A stretch of 64,000 nt of DNA from Straminergon stramineum. Lineage: Eukaryota; Streptophyta; Bryopsida; Hypnales; Calliergonaceae. Shown in pieces: positions 37,792 through 51,589 of the stretch. A program made the position numbers and the translations under genes. Position 1 is the first letter of the stretch. Each line of letters begins with the position of its first letter. The notes under the pieces are model-generated. The model ran no database searches. It had not been told where the DNA came from and saw only the letters and a program-made list of their open reading frames with translations. The DNA is taken from the NCBI GenBank assembly GCA_963920665.1, contig OY987269.1, positions 7,132,501-7,196,500 on the forward strand, written 5' to 3'.

Positions 37792-40635
37792 TTAAGACAA
37801 AGTATACGAAGCCAAACTCTGGTTGATGATTTCAATTTGAGTAGCCGGGATCTTAAGCAAACATTGGCGTGTGTCCTTTCAAATTTGAGACTTCCACACT
37901 ATCATGAGAGCATTCGTTTCTTCCCAAATAGGTGGATCGGCTATATCAACCTTCCAACGTAAACCTCTTTCACTATCCCATCCAGTATAGAAGTCTTGAA
38001 CATCTTGACTCCTCGATGTTGGGCAAAAGTATTGAATGAGAACACAATTCGGTTTCTTAGGATTACAATTCGGATCAGACAACGCCCTTGCAATCCAAAC
38101 TGGTCGAGTGTCACCATCAGCGGGTTGAATTGCGACAAAGTAGCCTTCAAAGAGATCTCGACCCACCCTAAAGGATGGTTGTGGGCGACCCCGCAAAGGC
38201 CCAACGTAGGTGTCATCCTCTCCAAACTCTTCACGATCCTCGCCATCTTCTCCTACTTCATCCTCTCGAGCCGCTTGAACACGAGTTGCTGGCCAAAAAC
38301 CATCCCTTAGAATAGTAGAAGTAGCTACTGGTTCCAATAATGTTACCTTCACGCCCCGCCAATAGTGGACCAAATGCTCATAGCACCTTCGGTATTCCCC
38401 AGTGACATCTGCATTGCACAACTTCTCCCAATATTTGACAAATCCAGATATCCCTTTCAAAATGTCTTCCACGCCTCTCATAGGACGTTGTGGAACTGGC
38501 AATGGCACTCCACGAGGCCACGAACTTCGCCCTTCTACATCTTCTTTCCACAATTTGATGCCTCTTCCATCATGCCCTAACTAGTTCTCGTCGGTGCACA
38601 ACAGTTTGTACTTCATGACTGGACACCCCGTTGAATCTAAGTAGAACTTCACTTGTTGTGGCTTCGTATGTCCAACAAGTATCTCATCTCCATCCACAAA
38701 TGAACCTGCAATGAATCCCTTGAAATCAGGCACCTCTTCTATAAGATGAGGGATAGTAGGAATGGATTCCACATCCATGAATGACTTCATGAGTGCAGGA
38801 ACTATAGGGAAGTTCTCCTTCTTCAACAACATACTCCATCTTCCAAATAGCGCATCAATGTCATCATGTGTATGACCCACAATCATGAAGTTCACATACA
38901 CTTCACAGAAGATCTTGTTTGCAACAAGTAGAGACCAAAAACAGAAAACATATCTGTTCTTGTTGTCCCCGGTGGCATTGTCTATCTGCACATTTAGAAT
39001 GGGTGGCAATGGCGTCGCTGGAACTAGGGAAATTGGTGGAGGAGGAAGAGACGCTTCACACATCTCAGCTCCCTTAAGCACTGCACCAAACAAATTTGTC
39101 GACCCCGACCTCACAAACAATTGCCGAGAAGAAGACTTTGGTGGCTCTTCCAAATCTCGCAATAGTTTGGCCATAGAGCCAATGGTGTAGTTTGAATTGT
39201 GGGAAAATAGATCCAAACCGTAATGCGCATAGCGCACATCAGCATGACCATGCGCAATCATGCCAGTCATGGACACAGGCAACTTCACTAGGCCATCAAG
39301 TTCTTTACTCTTGTGGGAGAAGACTGGAGAAGTAGTTTTAGCATGATCCATCTTGTCATGCATAATCGTAAGGCACTCATGTGGGGAATTATGCGATTGG
39401 TAACGATTTGCATAGTACAACTCCCTATGAGCACGAGCAATGGCAAGATGCTTGTCCAACTTTCGTGACTACTTCAAAGCACTGTGAGACCCAAGAAATG
39501 CTCCCTTCCTTAGTTCCTGCAATTTGTCACAAATAGAGCACCGAGCAAAATTATCTCCTGGCTTTTTCACATCGTACTCTGGGAACCTGGATGATCTAAT
39601 CTTTCTCAAGTTAGAAGTTGACACCTCCTTCAACCCAAAAGCAGCATTGGCTTCATTGATTTTCTCAATTTGATCCTTCCATTGAAAGGTAGGTGGAAGA
39701 ATCATGGACACGACCTTATCCCCAGACTTGAGAGTCCGAGTACGATGTGGCATGTGATCTGCCTCCTTGTCTAGAATGCACTTCAACGTTGCAGTAGCTT
39801 GTTGAGTGTGTTTCCTTGGCTTCACCAACCCTGAATTACCATGTGCCATTGCTTCCTGACCATTATTTGAATATGTCTGGTAGCGATAGAATGTGGCCTC
39901 TGGGACCCCGGAAATGTGCATCCATGCTTTCATGTAGACATTAACCCCCTCAACCGTGACCATCCTTCTCCCTCGGAAGTCCCGATGAACTTGTTTGTGC
40001 ACCTCTGTCTTCATGAAGGCTCTATGTTTGAACGTAGAATTGTGGTACATGCGTTCACGAAAGGCTCAAATCTTCTTCCTTGGAAATGGCTGAACACAAT
40101 TCTAGCTACAACAAACTTTGCTAGACACTGCATTGATAGACTCTTGTGTAAGGAGGTCCTTTGATTTCAGAGAAGTCTCTCGAGGTGGATTTCAGATGAC
40201 GCTCATATATGGACGTGCAGATGACAAGGAGGGCGGGTTTAACAAACTCGCTTGGATTCGATTGAAATTATCCCTAGCCTCATGGTCGTGTAGGCTTGCC
40301 CCACGGCAATGAACAAGCTAAGTAGGCCAGGCTATTGAAGAGTACACCTGCTCCAAAGGAATGTGAACTTCGGAATGTATCTTTGAAATGTGCACTGCAA
40401 CATGAGTATCTCCTAGAGGACCATTGGCACCAAGAACCAAATCCGAGTTCACACTGTAGCAAGTACCTTCTCCAATAAGTATGCCTTCATTGTTATAGAG
40501 AGTGACGTACTTTGTATTCCATTGGCGATGTGGAAGTCCTTTGCACTCTGGAATGCCCACATTCATCCCCTCAAGAGCCTGGAACTTGTCATCTGATGAG
40601 TCCATTGCATCAAGAGGAATGGCATGGGAGTCCAT
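37792..40635 (-). pseudogene. DUF7869-like transposon-associated protein, seven in-frame stops
   Basis: A single intron-free frame of 948 codons from ATG 40635 to TAA 37792, with stops at 40318 (TAG), 40192 (TGA), 40102 (TAG), 40066 (TGA), 39469 (TAG), 38581 (TAG) and 37879 (TGA) and no frameshift. The N terminus is a small beta-rich domain; then a Cys/Arg stretch around the stops at 40102 and 40066 (KVCCS, NCVQPFPRKK, FRERMY); a helical region with a Cys pair (CSICDKLQELR); and a core with QIDNATGDNKNRYVFCFWSL and VGHTHDDIDALFGRW. These match my memory of the DUF7869 family, found in plant, fungal and metazoan transposon-like proteins; a nuclease fold with D...D/H residues is inference. The C-terminal domain (FEGYFVAIQPADGD, PVWIARALSDPN) is SH3- or Tudor-like in feel only. 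The palindrome cluster at 40725-41800 starts 90 bases upstream. Confidence 0.6.
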
Positions 40636-40724
40636 AATTCCTACAGATCAAGATAATACAACATTGAGTTCACTTGCAAACAAGAACTAAGCATCAATTG
40701 GCATCCAAGAATACTTAAAATTTC

Positions 40725-41800
40725 CAATTCAGATCGGCAAGACCAGAATTGCACGCATTGGATACATTATCTTGAAAATATCAATTCAGATTATCAGAAA
40801 CTAAATTGAATATATCAAAACTAAACTCTTGACTTGCATCGATACAATTTGAATTCACATTAAAACCAAAACACTGCAGAAGATGTCGATTCTCATTGGC
40901 CCAATCCGAATTGCAAAGAAAATTGGAAAATGGAAGTCAGTGAACATTTAGATCGACAAGACTTGAATTATAAACAATGATTAAAGAACCAAGATATTTT
41001 GACTTCTAATAAATGAGACTTCAAGGTCGTTCTACAATCACAGCCTTAGAATTTGTCTATTCAGGTCGATACAACTTGAATTAACGTTTTAGGTCATAGA
41101 TTGAGTCCATATCGATTAACTTCAGTAGGACATTAGTTCTAGTCAAACATTCCTCATCCGAGTCCATCAAATGTGCAGTATGTTCACTTCTATAGTTTTT
41201 GTACATAATGATTCAAATCGTTATGACTTGACTTATTGTCCAATACTTCAGAATCAAGAAACTCTCGATGTAGGTATGTTTAATGGATATTGTGATATAT
41301 CGTACAGATTTATAATATGTCAATTCAGGTCGATACGACCTGAATTGCAATCGAAGACTTCAGCTTCAAACTTTTATATATTTAGTTCAGTAAGATATGC
41401 ATTATGAATTTTTCAACAGATTTACGACATGCAAATTCAGATCGGTACGACCTGAATTGCAGTCAAAGCTTTTCAATTCAGCATTAAGTTGATAAAGGTC
41501 AATAGTTAGTTTCTCTTGAATATAATAAATTCATGACGGGTTGATTTAGGTCGATACAACCTGAAATTGCACTTGCATTTCAAATATTTACAAACCTACA
41601 TTTCCATTTAGTTATTTACTAAATTGATATATATGCTCAGGATTTATTGGAAATGTAGATTCAGGTCAGTACGACCTGAACTGCTACCTGAAAATTCATA
41701 TTCCATTATTTATCAATTTATGCTGAGTCCGCTTGTAGTCAACATAAATGACTACAAATTCATCCGAACAATGATTCAGATTGTACCGACCTGAATTGCA
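40725..41800. repeat. Cluster of about nine 27-nt palindromes upstream of DUF7869-like gene
   Basis: Best copy 41321-41347 is a perfect inverted repeat: CAATTCAGGTCG, three bases, CGACCTGAATTG. Others lie near 40725, 40947, 41059, 41433, 41542, 41658 and 41772, with a weaker one near 40886. The outer arms are conserved while the 3-5 central bases vary; spacing is irregular (about 75-240 bases) in AT-rich DNA. Confidence 0.85.
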
Positions 41801-43505
41801 GGACTTATATAACCCATGAATGTCATGAATTGACTGGATCTAAAGGAATTCTATTGATTTTCCATCAAATTGAAGGGGGCCGGGTTTTGCGGCGACAAAG
41901 TAGGAGGCCCTTTCACACGCATCACTTCTTCCACAAATTTAGGAATGCAATTGCCTTCAACAAGACAACTCTATCAAAAAACATGGAAATACACATAGGC
42001 GTATAATGAAGGACACATCACGAAAATGCATCGACCTTATTTCAAATACGGAGCCCAAAGCCATATATCCAAGCATGGGTGCACTCTCAACAGTGCAGCT
42101 CCAATGAGGAATGAAAAAAAAGCAACAATACTGCATGAAGTATAGCTGCAAACAACAATCACAAAAATTTGAGGTATTTTACATGATCTGCAATAGCAAA
42201 CCAGAATGACAGAAATTTGAACTACTTCACATGAAGTGCAACTGCAAACCAAAAAGGCACAAATTGTAACTAATTCATATGGAATGCAAAGAATACTACC
42301 AAAAGCTAGAAGCACAAGACGCCTTCGTCATGATTGATGCGAAGATCTTCAACGACAACGTGACACAACTGTGAAACCAAGCACAAGAGAGAGAGAAGGA
42401 AGGGAGTAGGAAGACAATAGATAATGAGAGTATAATCTCTAAAGCATGTCTGGACGTCCACGGGTCTTCTTGGCAGGGGAAAAGAGGCGCCAACGGGAAT
42501 GAACAACTTTGAATTTCCGTCCTTCTGGGGAAGATTCCACTTCCACTTGGGAGCACTTTACACATTGGTTTTAGGGGGGGGGCAGTCTACAATCTATTTT
42601 TTCCCAAAGATTCTTCTTCCATCTAACAGAGTAATGTGGAACAAAAATTACGAGGCAAACCTTTGTCTATTTTTTCCTATCCATTGTCTTTGGGAACAAG
42701 GACATGATGGGCTTTCCTTCTTTTCAGCACTTTTGTCCTTAAAGCATGGGCTAGTGACTGTGGGAATCCTCCTATTTGGAACCGTCTAAGATCACCTACT
42801 CTAAACAAAGCAAAAATACTAGCTGCAGGTCAAACTACAGTGAAAGATCTCTCCTTTATACACAAATTTCGGGGATGATTACTTGCCCTTGTGTCCTACA
42901 GAGAAGGATTCTTTGCCAGGGTTGTTCTATTGAATACATTTTGGGGTTGGGTGTCGAGTTGTTCGTCTGATGTTGCGTGTCATACAAGACGAGTGTCATG
43001 TATACATGACAATTTTGACGAATAAAGCCTTATCCTAACAAGAGAGATAATTTGAAATCTCATTTTATTTATGATCCATAATTAAGAATGGAATAAGTGA
43101 TTATTAAATTGAGACACTTCAATAAAATGAAACTCAAATATGTCAAGATTGGAAATAGAAAGTGTTTTATTTGAAAGTCAACCTTAAAGTTGACTTTATT
43201 AGACGGACAAGGGGGTCTACTAGACGTGTTGGACGTCGTGTTTGTCGTGTTGTCGAGTTGTTCGGCCGAACAACCATGTTCTTTGTCAATTGTCGACAAA
43301 TAAATGGTTGTTGAATCGTTTATGGGATAAATGAAAAAATCACCTAAAACAAGGGCAATTGTTGAGTATGGTAGGTGAGAGTTTAATGAATATTTTAATT
43401 ATAAGTCACATGTAGATGAATTTATATTCTTAGCATTTACGAAAATGAAGTAAATGTCTAAAACGCGACCTCACTTTTTCATAATTAGATAGATACGTTC
43501 ATGCT
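41801..43505. other. Spacer, no gene recognised
   Basis: Mixed-composition DNA. Short frames on the minus strand (41957-42565) are Cys/Ser/Phe-rich with repeated words (cacatgaa.tgcaactgcaa) and do not look like a conserved protein. A run of nine G is at about 42575. Confidence 0.35.
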
Positions 43506-43550
43506 TTGGGTTTAGGGTATGTTTAGGGTTTAGGGTTTAGGGTTTAGGTC
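43506..43550. repeat. Interstitial plant-telomere-like tract
   Basis: About five TTTAGGG units (gggtttagggtatgtttagg, then gtttagggtttagggtttag), G-rich on the plus strand, opposite to the tract at 25384. Confidence 0.7.
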
Positions 43551-44849
43551 CACATCTTTTCTTTGGAGAAAATTAGATGATGAAACCGACCAAGGATTTG
43601 TTACCATAGAACTATTTTGTTTCTTATATGATTGAGAATGTTAGTATACAATTTAATTCTCAAAAGTTCAGAAGCTAACATGTATTCTCTATGTCCCAAA
43701 TATTTAAAAGTTGTAAATGAATTTGTCTTGTGGCATTTCAGGTTTAGTTACTCTATTATTCTTGCCAGAAGTTTGGTAATAAAATGAACAAACTAGTTGT
43801 CAATAATTAAGATTTGAAGGATATATTGAATTAGAAATGTTGGGAATTTTTTGGGGTTGAATTCATGTCGTCATTTAGTTCTAAAATGACCTAGTTCATG
43901 TTGTTTTATGAACACAATTTATGAGGAAAAGAATATAGAACTTACACTAAAATGAATCAATGGCAAATTAAAGAAATAGAAGTCCTGGTTATTTTATAGC
44001 ATTTTTTGTATTGAATGTTCATGACTATACTAAACTAGTGTTTTTCCTTTTTTTCAATGCATTACCGATGAAACATTGGTAGGAACCTCTCATATTATAT
44101 GGTTCTGATAGTAATTACCTATAATGCATTATAGTCCAATGTTAAGGGGATTATCTAGTTTTCATGTAGAAAGTTCTTATAGTAGTATTTTGAAGGAATC
44201 CATAAATGTAATTATAATGAAGGCAATAATAACATTAAAACCCTAATTATAATAGTTTAGAAAATATATGTATCTTGGAGCAAGGTACCTTACTTTTTAA
44301 TCTTTTTGGAAAACATTGAAGATTTTTTTATTATAAATAGAATACTATTAATGAATGTTACGGTTATAATTGGAGGGCACTTCTCAAATGAGTTTTTGAA
44401 GATCACATAATAGTGTTGAAATTCTTCATATATATGGTGAATATTGTGTAAGACATATAGAACCCAACATTTTAAAACATTTGTTCATTTGTTTAGTTGA
44501 CTTTGGTATTCACCTACCTTTCTTGCCATTTTCATTTGATGTAATTTTTACAAAAGTTGTTTTTCAAGCCATTTTATTGCCAACGCCCCCTACATGTTGA
44601 AAAAAATGTTTACTCCAATTCTTAGAAATTATAGTAGAAGTAAAGTGTTTTATGAATTTATACAAGCTTTTATAAATAATTAATTCTCCTTTGTGTATTC
44701 TTTCTAGTATGGATTCTTACCAATTTGATGACCTTCCTCAATTTAGTTTGTAGTGAATGGCAAAAGTACTTGCAAATTCAAACTTCTATCTCACTTATAT
44801 AGTTTACAATGTCAACAAATAATAATAAATTACCATTAGCATAAGTGCA

Positions 44850-46320
44850 ATTCTTAGAAAAAAATACATTTTAGGACACAGGTAATTGTAGGATCTTGAA
44901 GTAAGCTAGTTTGAAAATATTTGGAAAACATTTTAGAAATTTTCACCACATGGATTGCAAGATATAAGCTTTAAAATTTATAGAAATCTTTTTTTTGGCC
45001 CTATGAATGATCAGACAACTACACTTTAGAAGCTTGCATTTGTACGAAAAATGTCCAAAATGGTGGTGCTTCTTTAGATTCATTCTTCAAGGCAAGTTGA
45101 CTACATGCTTGAAAAATTTCAAATCATTTGGCATTACAACATATAGGAAAAAAATAGAGAATGATTCATAATATAAAAGTGTTAAGAATTTAATTTTAAT
45201 TAAATCTTGGAGTGGATTTGAAATGAGGTACTATGCACATGGTAATCTTCTGAAATTTTTGTATTTACCAAATCTGTGACTTCATTTTGGCAAATCCGAT
45301 TTTGAACTAGAGTCAATGCAATTTTGGCTTGGTCAACCACTTGACATCCTTGCACATTTGTAATTTTAGAAAAATATATGTACTCTAGAAATAACAAATC
45401 CAACCCTTAGATAGGACAACAACTTAATAAAATATAACCACAGTTTAGGGTAAGTTTCATCCAAGCAATATGGATGATGAAACTTGAATTTCCATGTATT
45501 CATCATCCATAAAATGGACATTGGAGCATTTAGGGGTTAAATGGGTAATGATGCGCATGCTTGACTAATTTGATGTTTACAATTTACTAATTCTTCACAA
45601 GTTTTTTTAAGTCTTACTCTATTATAGCATTAAAAAAATGAAGTGGATTAGGAAATGATAATCAATCATGACTAGGGTTCATGGTGACTTCTGAATTGTA
45701 AGTGTTCTCAGTGGGTTCTTAACTTCTAAAGTTCCTTAACTATGCTTTCCCCCGAAACTCTGTAAAAGTGCCCTTTTAGGGAAAAAAACACTTTTTGAAC
45801 ACATGTAATGGTAGGATCTTGTAGTCAATTAGTTTTAGAAGTTTAGGAAAAAACATCAAAATTTTCCATTATGAAAATTGCAAGATATTAGCTTTTGAAT
45901 TGACAAAAATCTTTGAAATTATTGAGAATTCCTTAAGACAAAGAGGAGGAGCTAGGATGTTGCACTAAAAAGTTTAACCCATAAGTGCTCCAATGACCAT
46001 TTTCTGGACAATAGACAAATGAAAACTCAAGTTTCATCCTCCTTATTGCTTGGATGAAAGTTATTCTAATTTTGTAGAAATACATTATGAAGTTGTTGTC
46101 CTATCTAAGGGTTGAATTTGGTGTTACTAGAGTACATTTTTTTCTAAAATTACAAATGTCGAAGTATGTTAAGTGGTTAACCAAGCCAAATTAGCATTGA
46201 TTGTAGTTCCAAACTAAAATTGCCAAAACTGTCATAGAGCTTAAGAACACACAAATTTCAATAAATCACCATGTGAAAATAACCTCATTCCAAATCCATT
46301 CCAACAAATTTTACCCCGAA
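44850..46320. repeat. Composite direct and inverted repeat in AT-rich DNA
   Basis: A segment at about 44850-45000 recurs directly at about 45765-45930 (taggatcttg.agt, gcaagatat.agctttt). A second segment at about 45200-45540 recurs as its reverse complement at about 46010-46310 (atgtactctagaaataac against gttactagagtacat; caacccttagataggacaac against its complement; tttcatccaagcaata). The inverted arms could pair over a spacer of about 470 bases. Type of element unknown. Confidence 0.55.
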
Positions 46321-46569
46321 AATGATCATATTTTTCTTGAAATTGCATTTAGAAGGAATTTAGGAAATTTGCTTTCAAAATGTATAAAAAAGATATTGGT
46401 AATAGCATTGGTGAATCTAACCGTATGGATGGAGTCTACAACTCACAGTCGACAACTTTTATTTGTATAGAAATTCCAAAATACTCTTCCAAATATCACT
46501 TTATAAAGTTTTTTCTGAAATTGTTAATTTTCGAGATGAATGTGGACTTTTAGAGGTTATAAACATTTT

Positions 46570-47710
46570 TATTGAGTTCACGTTGGCCTCAGCCAAGCAA
46601 TCACGCCCCGCCACGTGTCCGCGCGGCTAGCGGTTGGCGGGTTAGGATTCACCACATGTGCGCTTCACTTAGGTTTAGGGTTTCTGTTGTTTTGCGCTTC
46701 ATCTTCCCATTCCTCTCCTCGACGTGCCTCGTCTTGTGGTTCGTTGTGTGTGCTGCGCCTCGTCTTCTCTCGCTGTGTGCACTGCGCCTCATCTTCTCTC
46801 GTTGTGTGCACTGCGCCTCCTCTTCTTGTTCATTGTGTACGCTGTGTTCGCTATGTGTGCCGTCGTCTTTCCATTTTGTGCTTACGCTCGCTTCAGGTAC
46901 GGTTCTCTTTCACTGTGTGCTTACGGTTTTGCTACTCATGTTTCTTCAATAGTTTCGTCTTCTCTTTGCTGCGACTTTGGTTTAGGGCTTAGGGTTCTTC
47001 CCTGCACAAATTTCTATGTTTTTCTGTGAAATTTTATCAGTATTGGTTATCTTCCATAGTGCTTATTCCATAGAGAACATGTTCAGGGTTGTTGCTGTAG
47101 GCAAGAGCTTCACTAACGTGGAGCGCTTCTCATTTTCTTCCAATTGTGGAGCTCTATCTTAGAAAAGTAATGTCACTTACACTTCCCTTCTGTGTTTTGT
47201 CATAGTTTTTGTGTTTGTTGCGCTTCACCTTCTAATTCATTTGCAGTGGTTTCATTCTAGGGTTGTGGTTTATTGTCTCGTGATTGAGTTTTCTGGTTCT
47301 GAGATTGTGGTCTACGGTTTACACTTGTTCTTGTGACTTTTGTTTCATGGTTTGTTGTTGTCTAGATTTCGATTTGAATCACTTTCTTTCTTTTTAGTTC
47401 CTTGATTAGCATGTTTGCTTCTCATGGTTGTGGTTTGTTGGTTTGCAACTTTGCTTATTGTGGTTTCAAGGTTACGGTTTCTTGTGATTTTGAGGTTTCT
47501 TTGAATCACGTTTGCTATATAATTTGCTTAGGGTTCGTTGAGGGTTTGTTTAGGGTTTGTTTAGGGTTTTAGGTTTTGGGGTTGATCAGGGTTTCCTCAT
47601 TGCTCACGTAGGGTTTACTCAGGGTATTGCCGCGTATCACCGGGTATTAGATAGGTATCAAATAAGCATCACAGAACATGATAACGAAAAGTATTATTCA
47701 CCATTGAAAT
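46570..47710. other. Pyrimidine-rich, TTTAGGG-containing stretch; no gene recognised
   Basis: At 46740-46830 a unit of about 40 bases repeats (gtgtgcactgcgcctc with tcttctctcg). TTTAGGG-like words cluster at 46670, 46983 and 47519-47580. Open frames over the first part are low-complexity Cys/Leu/Ser and overlap one another, so I do not call a gene. It could be promoter DNA for the gene at 48638. Confidence 0.35.
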
Positions 47711-48536
47711 GCAATTGAGGTCGGGACGGCCTGAACTGCAAAAAACTTAAAATAAATCCCTGGAACCGGAACCTCTAAATCATGATTACCATAAGTTCAA
47801 TTCAGGTCGTCCCAACCTAAATTGCACAGGAGTCCAAAGAAGGGCAGCCCGTGTCATCCATCCAGAAGCATTCACGAAAGTGCAATTCAAGTCGTCCCAA
47901 CTTAAATTGCACAGAAGTGTAGCTGGTGTCACCCATAAAGCGGCATTTACGGATGTGCAATTCAAGTTGTCCCAATCTGAATTGCTCAGAAGTCCAAAGA
48001 AGGGCAGCTGGTGTCACCCATAAAGCAACATTCATGGAATAGCAATTCAGGTCATCTCAACCTGAATTGAAAATAGGTAAGAGAAATTCGAATTAAAATA
48101 CAACCTCATATGATAAGGATATATTAGACAAAACATGAATCATACAACATAAGTAAAGAAGAAATCATAATAGAATACAAAAGGAGAACATTAAGGAAAT
48201 AAACAAACATAGTATGTACAGTGTTGATACTCAACAAATGAGTAAAAACTTGATTAACTATGAAGAAAAACAGTAGTCAAGATTATTTTTGACAGAAATA
48301 AAAGTGCAATTCAGGTTGGGGCGACCTGAAATGTAATGCTGGGTAATTATCAAAGTGTGCAATTATCACTACCAATACCTTGACCAAAAACACTAATAAT
48401 AAGAATCATCAATCCCCAATACCCAATACTTTAGGCCAAATTAACCATAACAGAATCTATTTAGATAATTAGAAACTATAACCCTAGAATATCAATCGTA
48501 ATGGATCAACGTTCAGATCGAGCTGACTTGAACTGC
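47711..48536. repeat. Cluster of seven palindromes upstream of ParB/MTase gene
   Basis: Same palindrome family as 40725-41800, at about 47711, 47796, 47880, 47955, 48041, 48304 and 48511. The copies at 47796-48069 sit in about three tandem units of 75-85 bases (with gtccaaagaagggcagc and gtgtcacccataaagc). The copy at 47880 has changed AGGT/ACCT to AAGT/ACTT on both arms, so pairing is kept. The cluster ends about 100 bases before the start codon at 48638. Confidence 0.85.
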
Positions 48537-50080
48537 AAATTCCCATAGGAATTGGAGTCCGTTCATGGACACTATTCTTGATGTGAAGGAGTTCTCTGAA
48601 ACAATGTATGAACTCATAGATCCAATGTTCTTGCAAAATGGAAGACCAAATTCAAAATCTTAATGCCTATTTTACTCATCTGACCACTACAAGACTAGAG
48701 GATGAGTATGATGATGATGAGATGATGATCGAAGGAGATTACTGGGAGTTCAATGATCCCAACCAAGTCGAAGCCTGGAGTCTGACCATGGTGCGCCATA
48801 CGGACAACATGGTCTTTAATATGAAATACAAGAAATCAGAAATCTTTATTCCACTTTCTTACGAGGAGAAGGTCAAGGACGTTATTAATGACGTCTACCC
48901 AAAGATCAAAGTACGCTACGTGACAACGAAGAGTGAATTGGCAGCTGATAAGCAATACCACTTCACTATTACCTTTAACTCGGAGAAGATCCCTTTCACG
49001 ATGGTGCCTTTCCTTCAGAGTCTGGAGCCTACGCCTTAGAGTAGCGAAATCAAGAATCTGGAGAAGAAGGTAGACGAGAACTATTATAGTAACACCGACG
49101 GTTCACCTTTGACAAGAAAGTGTCTCTGTACTAAATTGCGCTATCTGTTTAATTCATTCGAAGTGTTGAAGGAGAAGCACGCAATGCAACAGTCGTTTAT
49201 GGCTCCTCGAACAGTCTCTGAATTTGGTAGTCAGGGTGAAGGTCAACCGTCCATGGGGACACAAACGCAAGGATCTCAAGGTCGAGGGAAGAGGAATAAG
49301 AAGCTACCTCCCACACCAACGTCTGTGATACGAAGCAGTCCACTAGGCTCAACCTCTGCAAGAAAACCTACAGAGAAGACATCCGAGCAGTTGGGTTTAG
49401 GAGAATTGAGTTATGCAGATCTGATGGCAATGGTGCCCCAAGCGCTGTAGACGGACCGCAGACCGGACTACAAAATTGTGAGTGCGATCTATAAAAAGTT
49501 TTGGGAGACATATACAGACGCATATTTTTTAGGGGTGGATGAGAAGAAAGTGCTTCCCCTTGAGCAATTGGTTGAAGCACCCGCTGAATTCAACATCCGA
49601 GTCTTAGAGACCCATTTGGTGGAGTCCATGATGAACTGGCTTGTCAACATCCCAGACAAGAGCACCAAATAAACCCTCTGAGTGATGCCAGTTGGTCCCA
49701 CGAAGAAGCCAACAAAGTGGAAAGATGTTGAACATGGCTTGTTCTACATCATCAACGGTCAGCATAGCGTTGCTTCCAGTAGGATGATGATAGAGGAAGA
49801 TAGCGGGATTGATGAGATGACCCAAAAGGAGTTCGAGAAGTGGAATTGTTTTATTATGTGGTCAAATGATGCTGAGAAGTTGCGGTCCATCTCCGCTTAT
49901 TACAATCGCGTCAACCACTTTCAAGCAATACAACCGTCCTGGGCCACTAACATTCTCGGAGCAAGAACCGTATGGGTGAACATGGGTAGTCCAAAGAATC
50001 CAAAGGATGCGGTTGCTGTTGGAACAGTCCAAATGGCTCGACGGAGTAGAGAGTCATTGAAGCAAACAACAAAATTCAGG

Positions 50081-50238
50081 GTGAGTAATTCAGATCGGGT
50101 TGACCTGAACCGCAGTAGTAGTTGTACCATCTTCAATGCGCAAGTGCCTATGAAGCATAGGACAACTGAACAATTGAGTTTCTGAATATTGTCTACATTT
50201 ATTTCAAGCCTGATATGGTGTTTAATAATGATATGCAG
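50081..50238 (+). other. Intron 1 of ParB/MTase gene, carrying a palindrome
   Basis: Donor GTGAGT at 50081 and acceptor ATATGCAG ending at 50238 (158 bases). A palindrome of the AATTCAGGTCG family (50087-50111) starts within the donor's first ten bases. Confidence 0.65.
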
Positions 50239-51589
50239 GAGTTTGAGAAAGCGATGCATCAACGCTTTGCTATGATAGATGTGCACAAGAATCACATGCT
50301 ATCAAAGAAGAAGGGGGCGAAAGATTATGAGACTTATAAATGAGCTCAAGATTATCACCGCACCTGCCCATGTATATAATTTGTGGAGTGAAGTCATCAC
50401 CAACTCTACGCACGGAGAGCTCTTCGATCCAGACACGCTCATGAAGTTCAACGAGAAAGAGAACTTGAAGCAGGAGAGCTGCGCTCTAAGTCGAGATTAT
50501 TTCAAGCCATTGGGAAATCTCAGCTATGATGACTTGGGGAAGTTGGCGAAGCATATTTTGAATCAGTCGGGACCTAAACGCACCGTCAAGTATCCGAAGG
50601 TGACTATCAAAGTGATATTGTCGGTCGTCGATAGTTGTTATAGTACTAAGGAGTGGGTGGAGCATCAAAAGCGAAAGCAACTGGTGAAAAGAGAGCTTCA
50701 CCAAATTGACCCCGACCTTGGACTGTTCAACGCCAACAACGAACTTATAGTTGCCAACTGGAGGGAATTCAAGAGAACCCGCAATATTACAAGTGCAACT
50801 ATGAACGTGTTGTTAGAGAGGCCCGGTGAGGCGTTCTTTGCACAAGCAAAGCAAGTGAAGTCAAGAAACAAAACGGCTGCAGAGATATCACCTTTAGTAG
50901 CAGAGTTTTTTAGAGTCTTCCTCAAGAAACGCAATCTTTTTGTACCTCCATCTGGCGTCGCTTATCTCCGACCCTACCGAATTTTAGAGAATAAGCATTC
51001 GTTGTGGTCGTGCATGGCATGGACCAGCATCATGGCCAAGGAGGTGAAGTTGGGGGTCATAGACTTCAGAACTATCCCGGGCGTTTTGTAGAAAGAAAAT
51101 TCCACAATGGAGAAGCCATTCTTCTACGAAGTCTTGACCTCCATGGAGAAAATGAAGCATCCTCTCTTGGAGGAAGTGAAGTCCTGGTTATTTATTTGTG
51201 CCGATGAGAAGGACCAGGCGCAAGTTCTTGCATATGTTGAGAGGAATGTAGTTCTTAAGACTTTCAACATGTAATGTGTGGATTATTATCCGGCAAAGAA
51301 CGAACGTCTAATGGATTTGCCATCGAACAATGCTAAGGCGCTCAAGAAAGTGCTGCTCATGTTTCTGCAAAGCCCAAATAATGTGTACCAAGCAAGAATA
51401 TATCCGGAGTTCATAGCTACAGATACACCGGTATACAAAGAAGCACGAAGATACAATGAGCTCCCATTCAGAATGTACAATATGGAGCTGAGAATGGAAT
51501 TCTACCTATGGATTGTGAAGAAATTTTATAATCCAGGGTCAAGTGTCTTCTCTGTCTGCGTTGGTGGCAAATTGACGTGTGCTACATTG

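Noticed and set aside
40725..41800. Palindromes as Rho-independent terminators or riboswitches
   Set aside because: Eukaryotic context, no T tract after the stems, and copies lie upstream and inside introns.
46572..47029. Three overlapping frames of 100-126 codons rich in Cys, Leu and Ser
   Set aside because: All come from a short pyrimidine-rich tandem repeat; no hydrophobic or domain pattern is shared, and the frames overlap in three phases.
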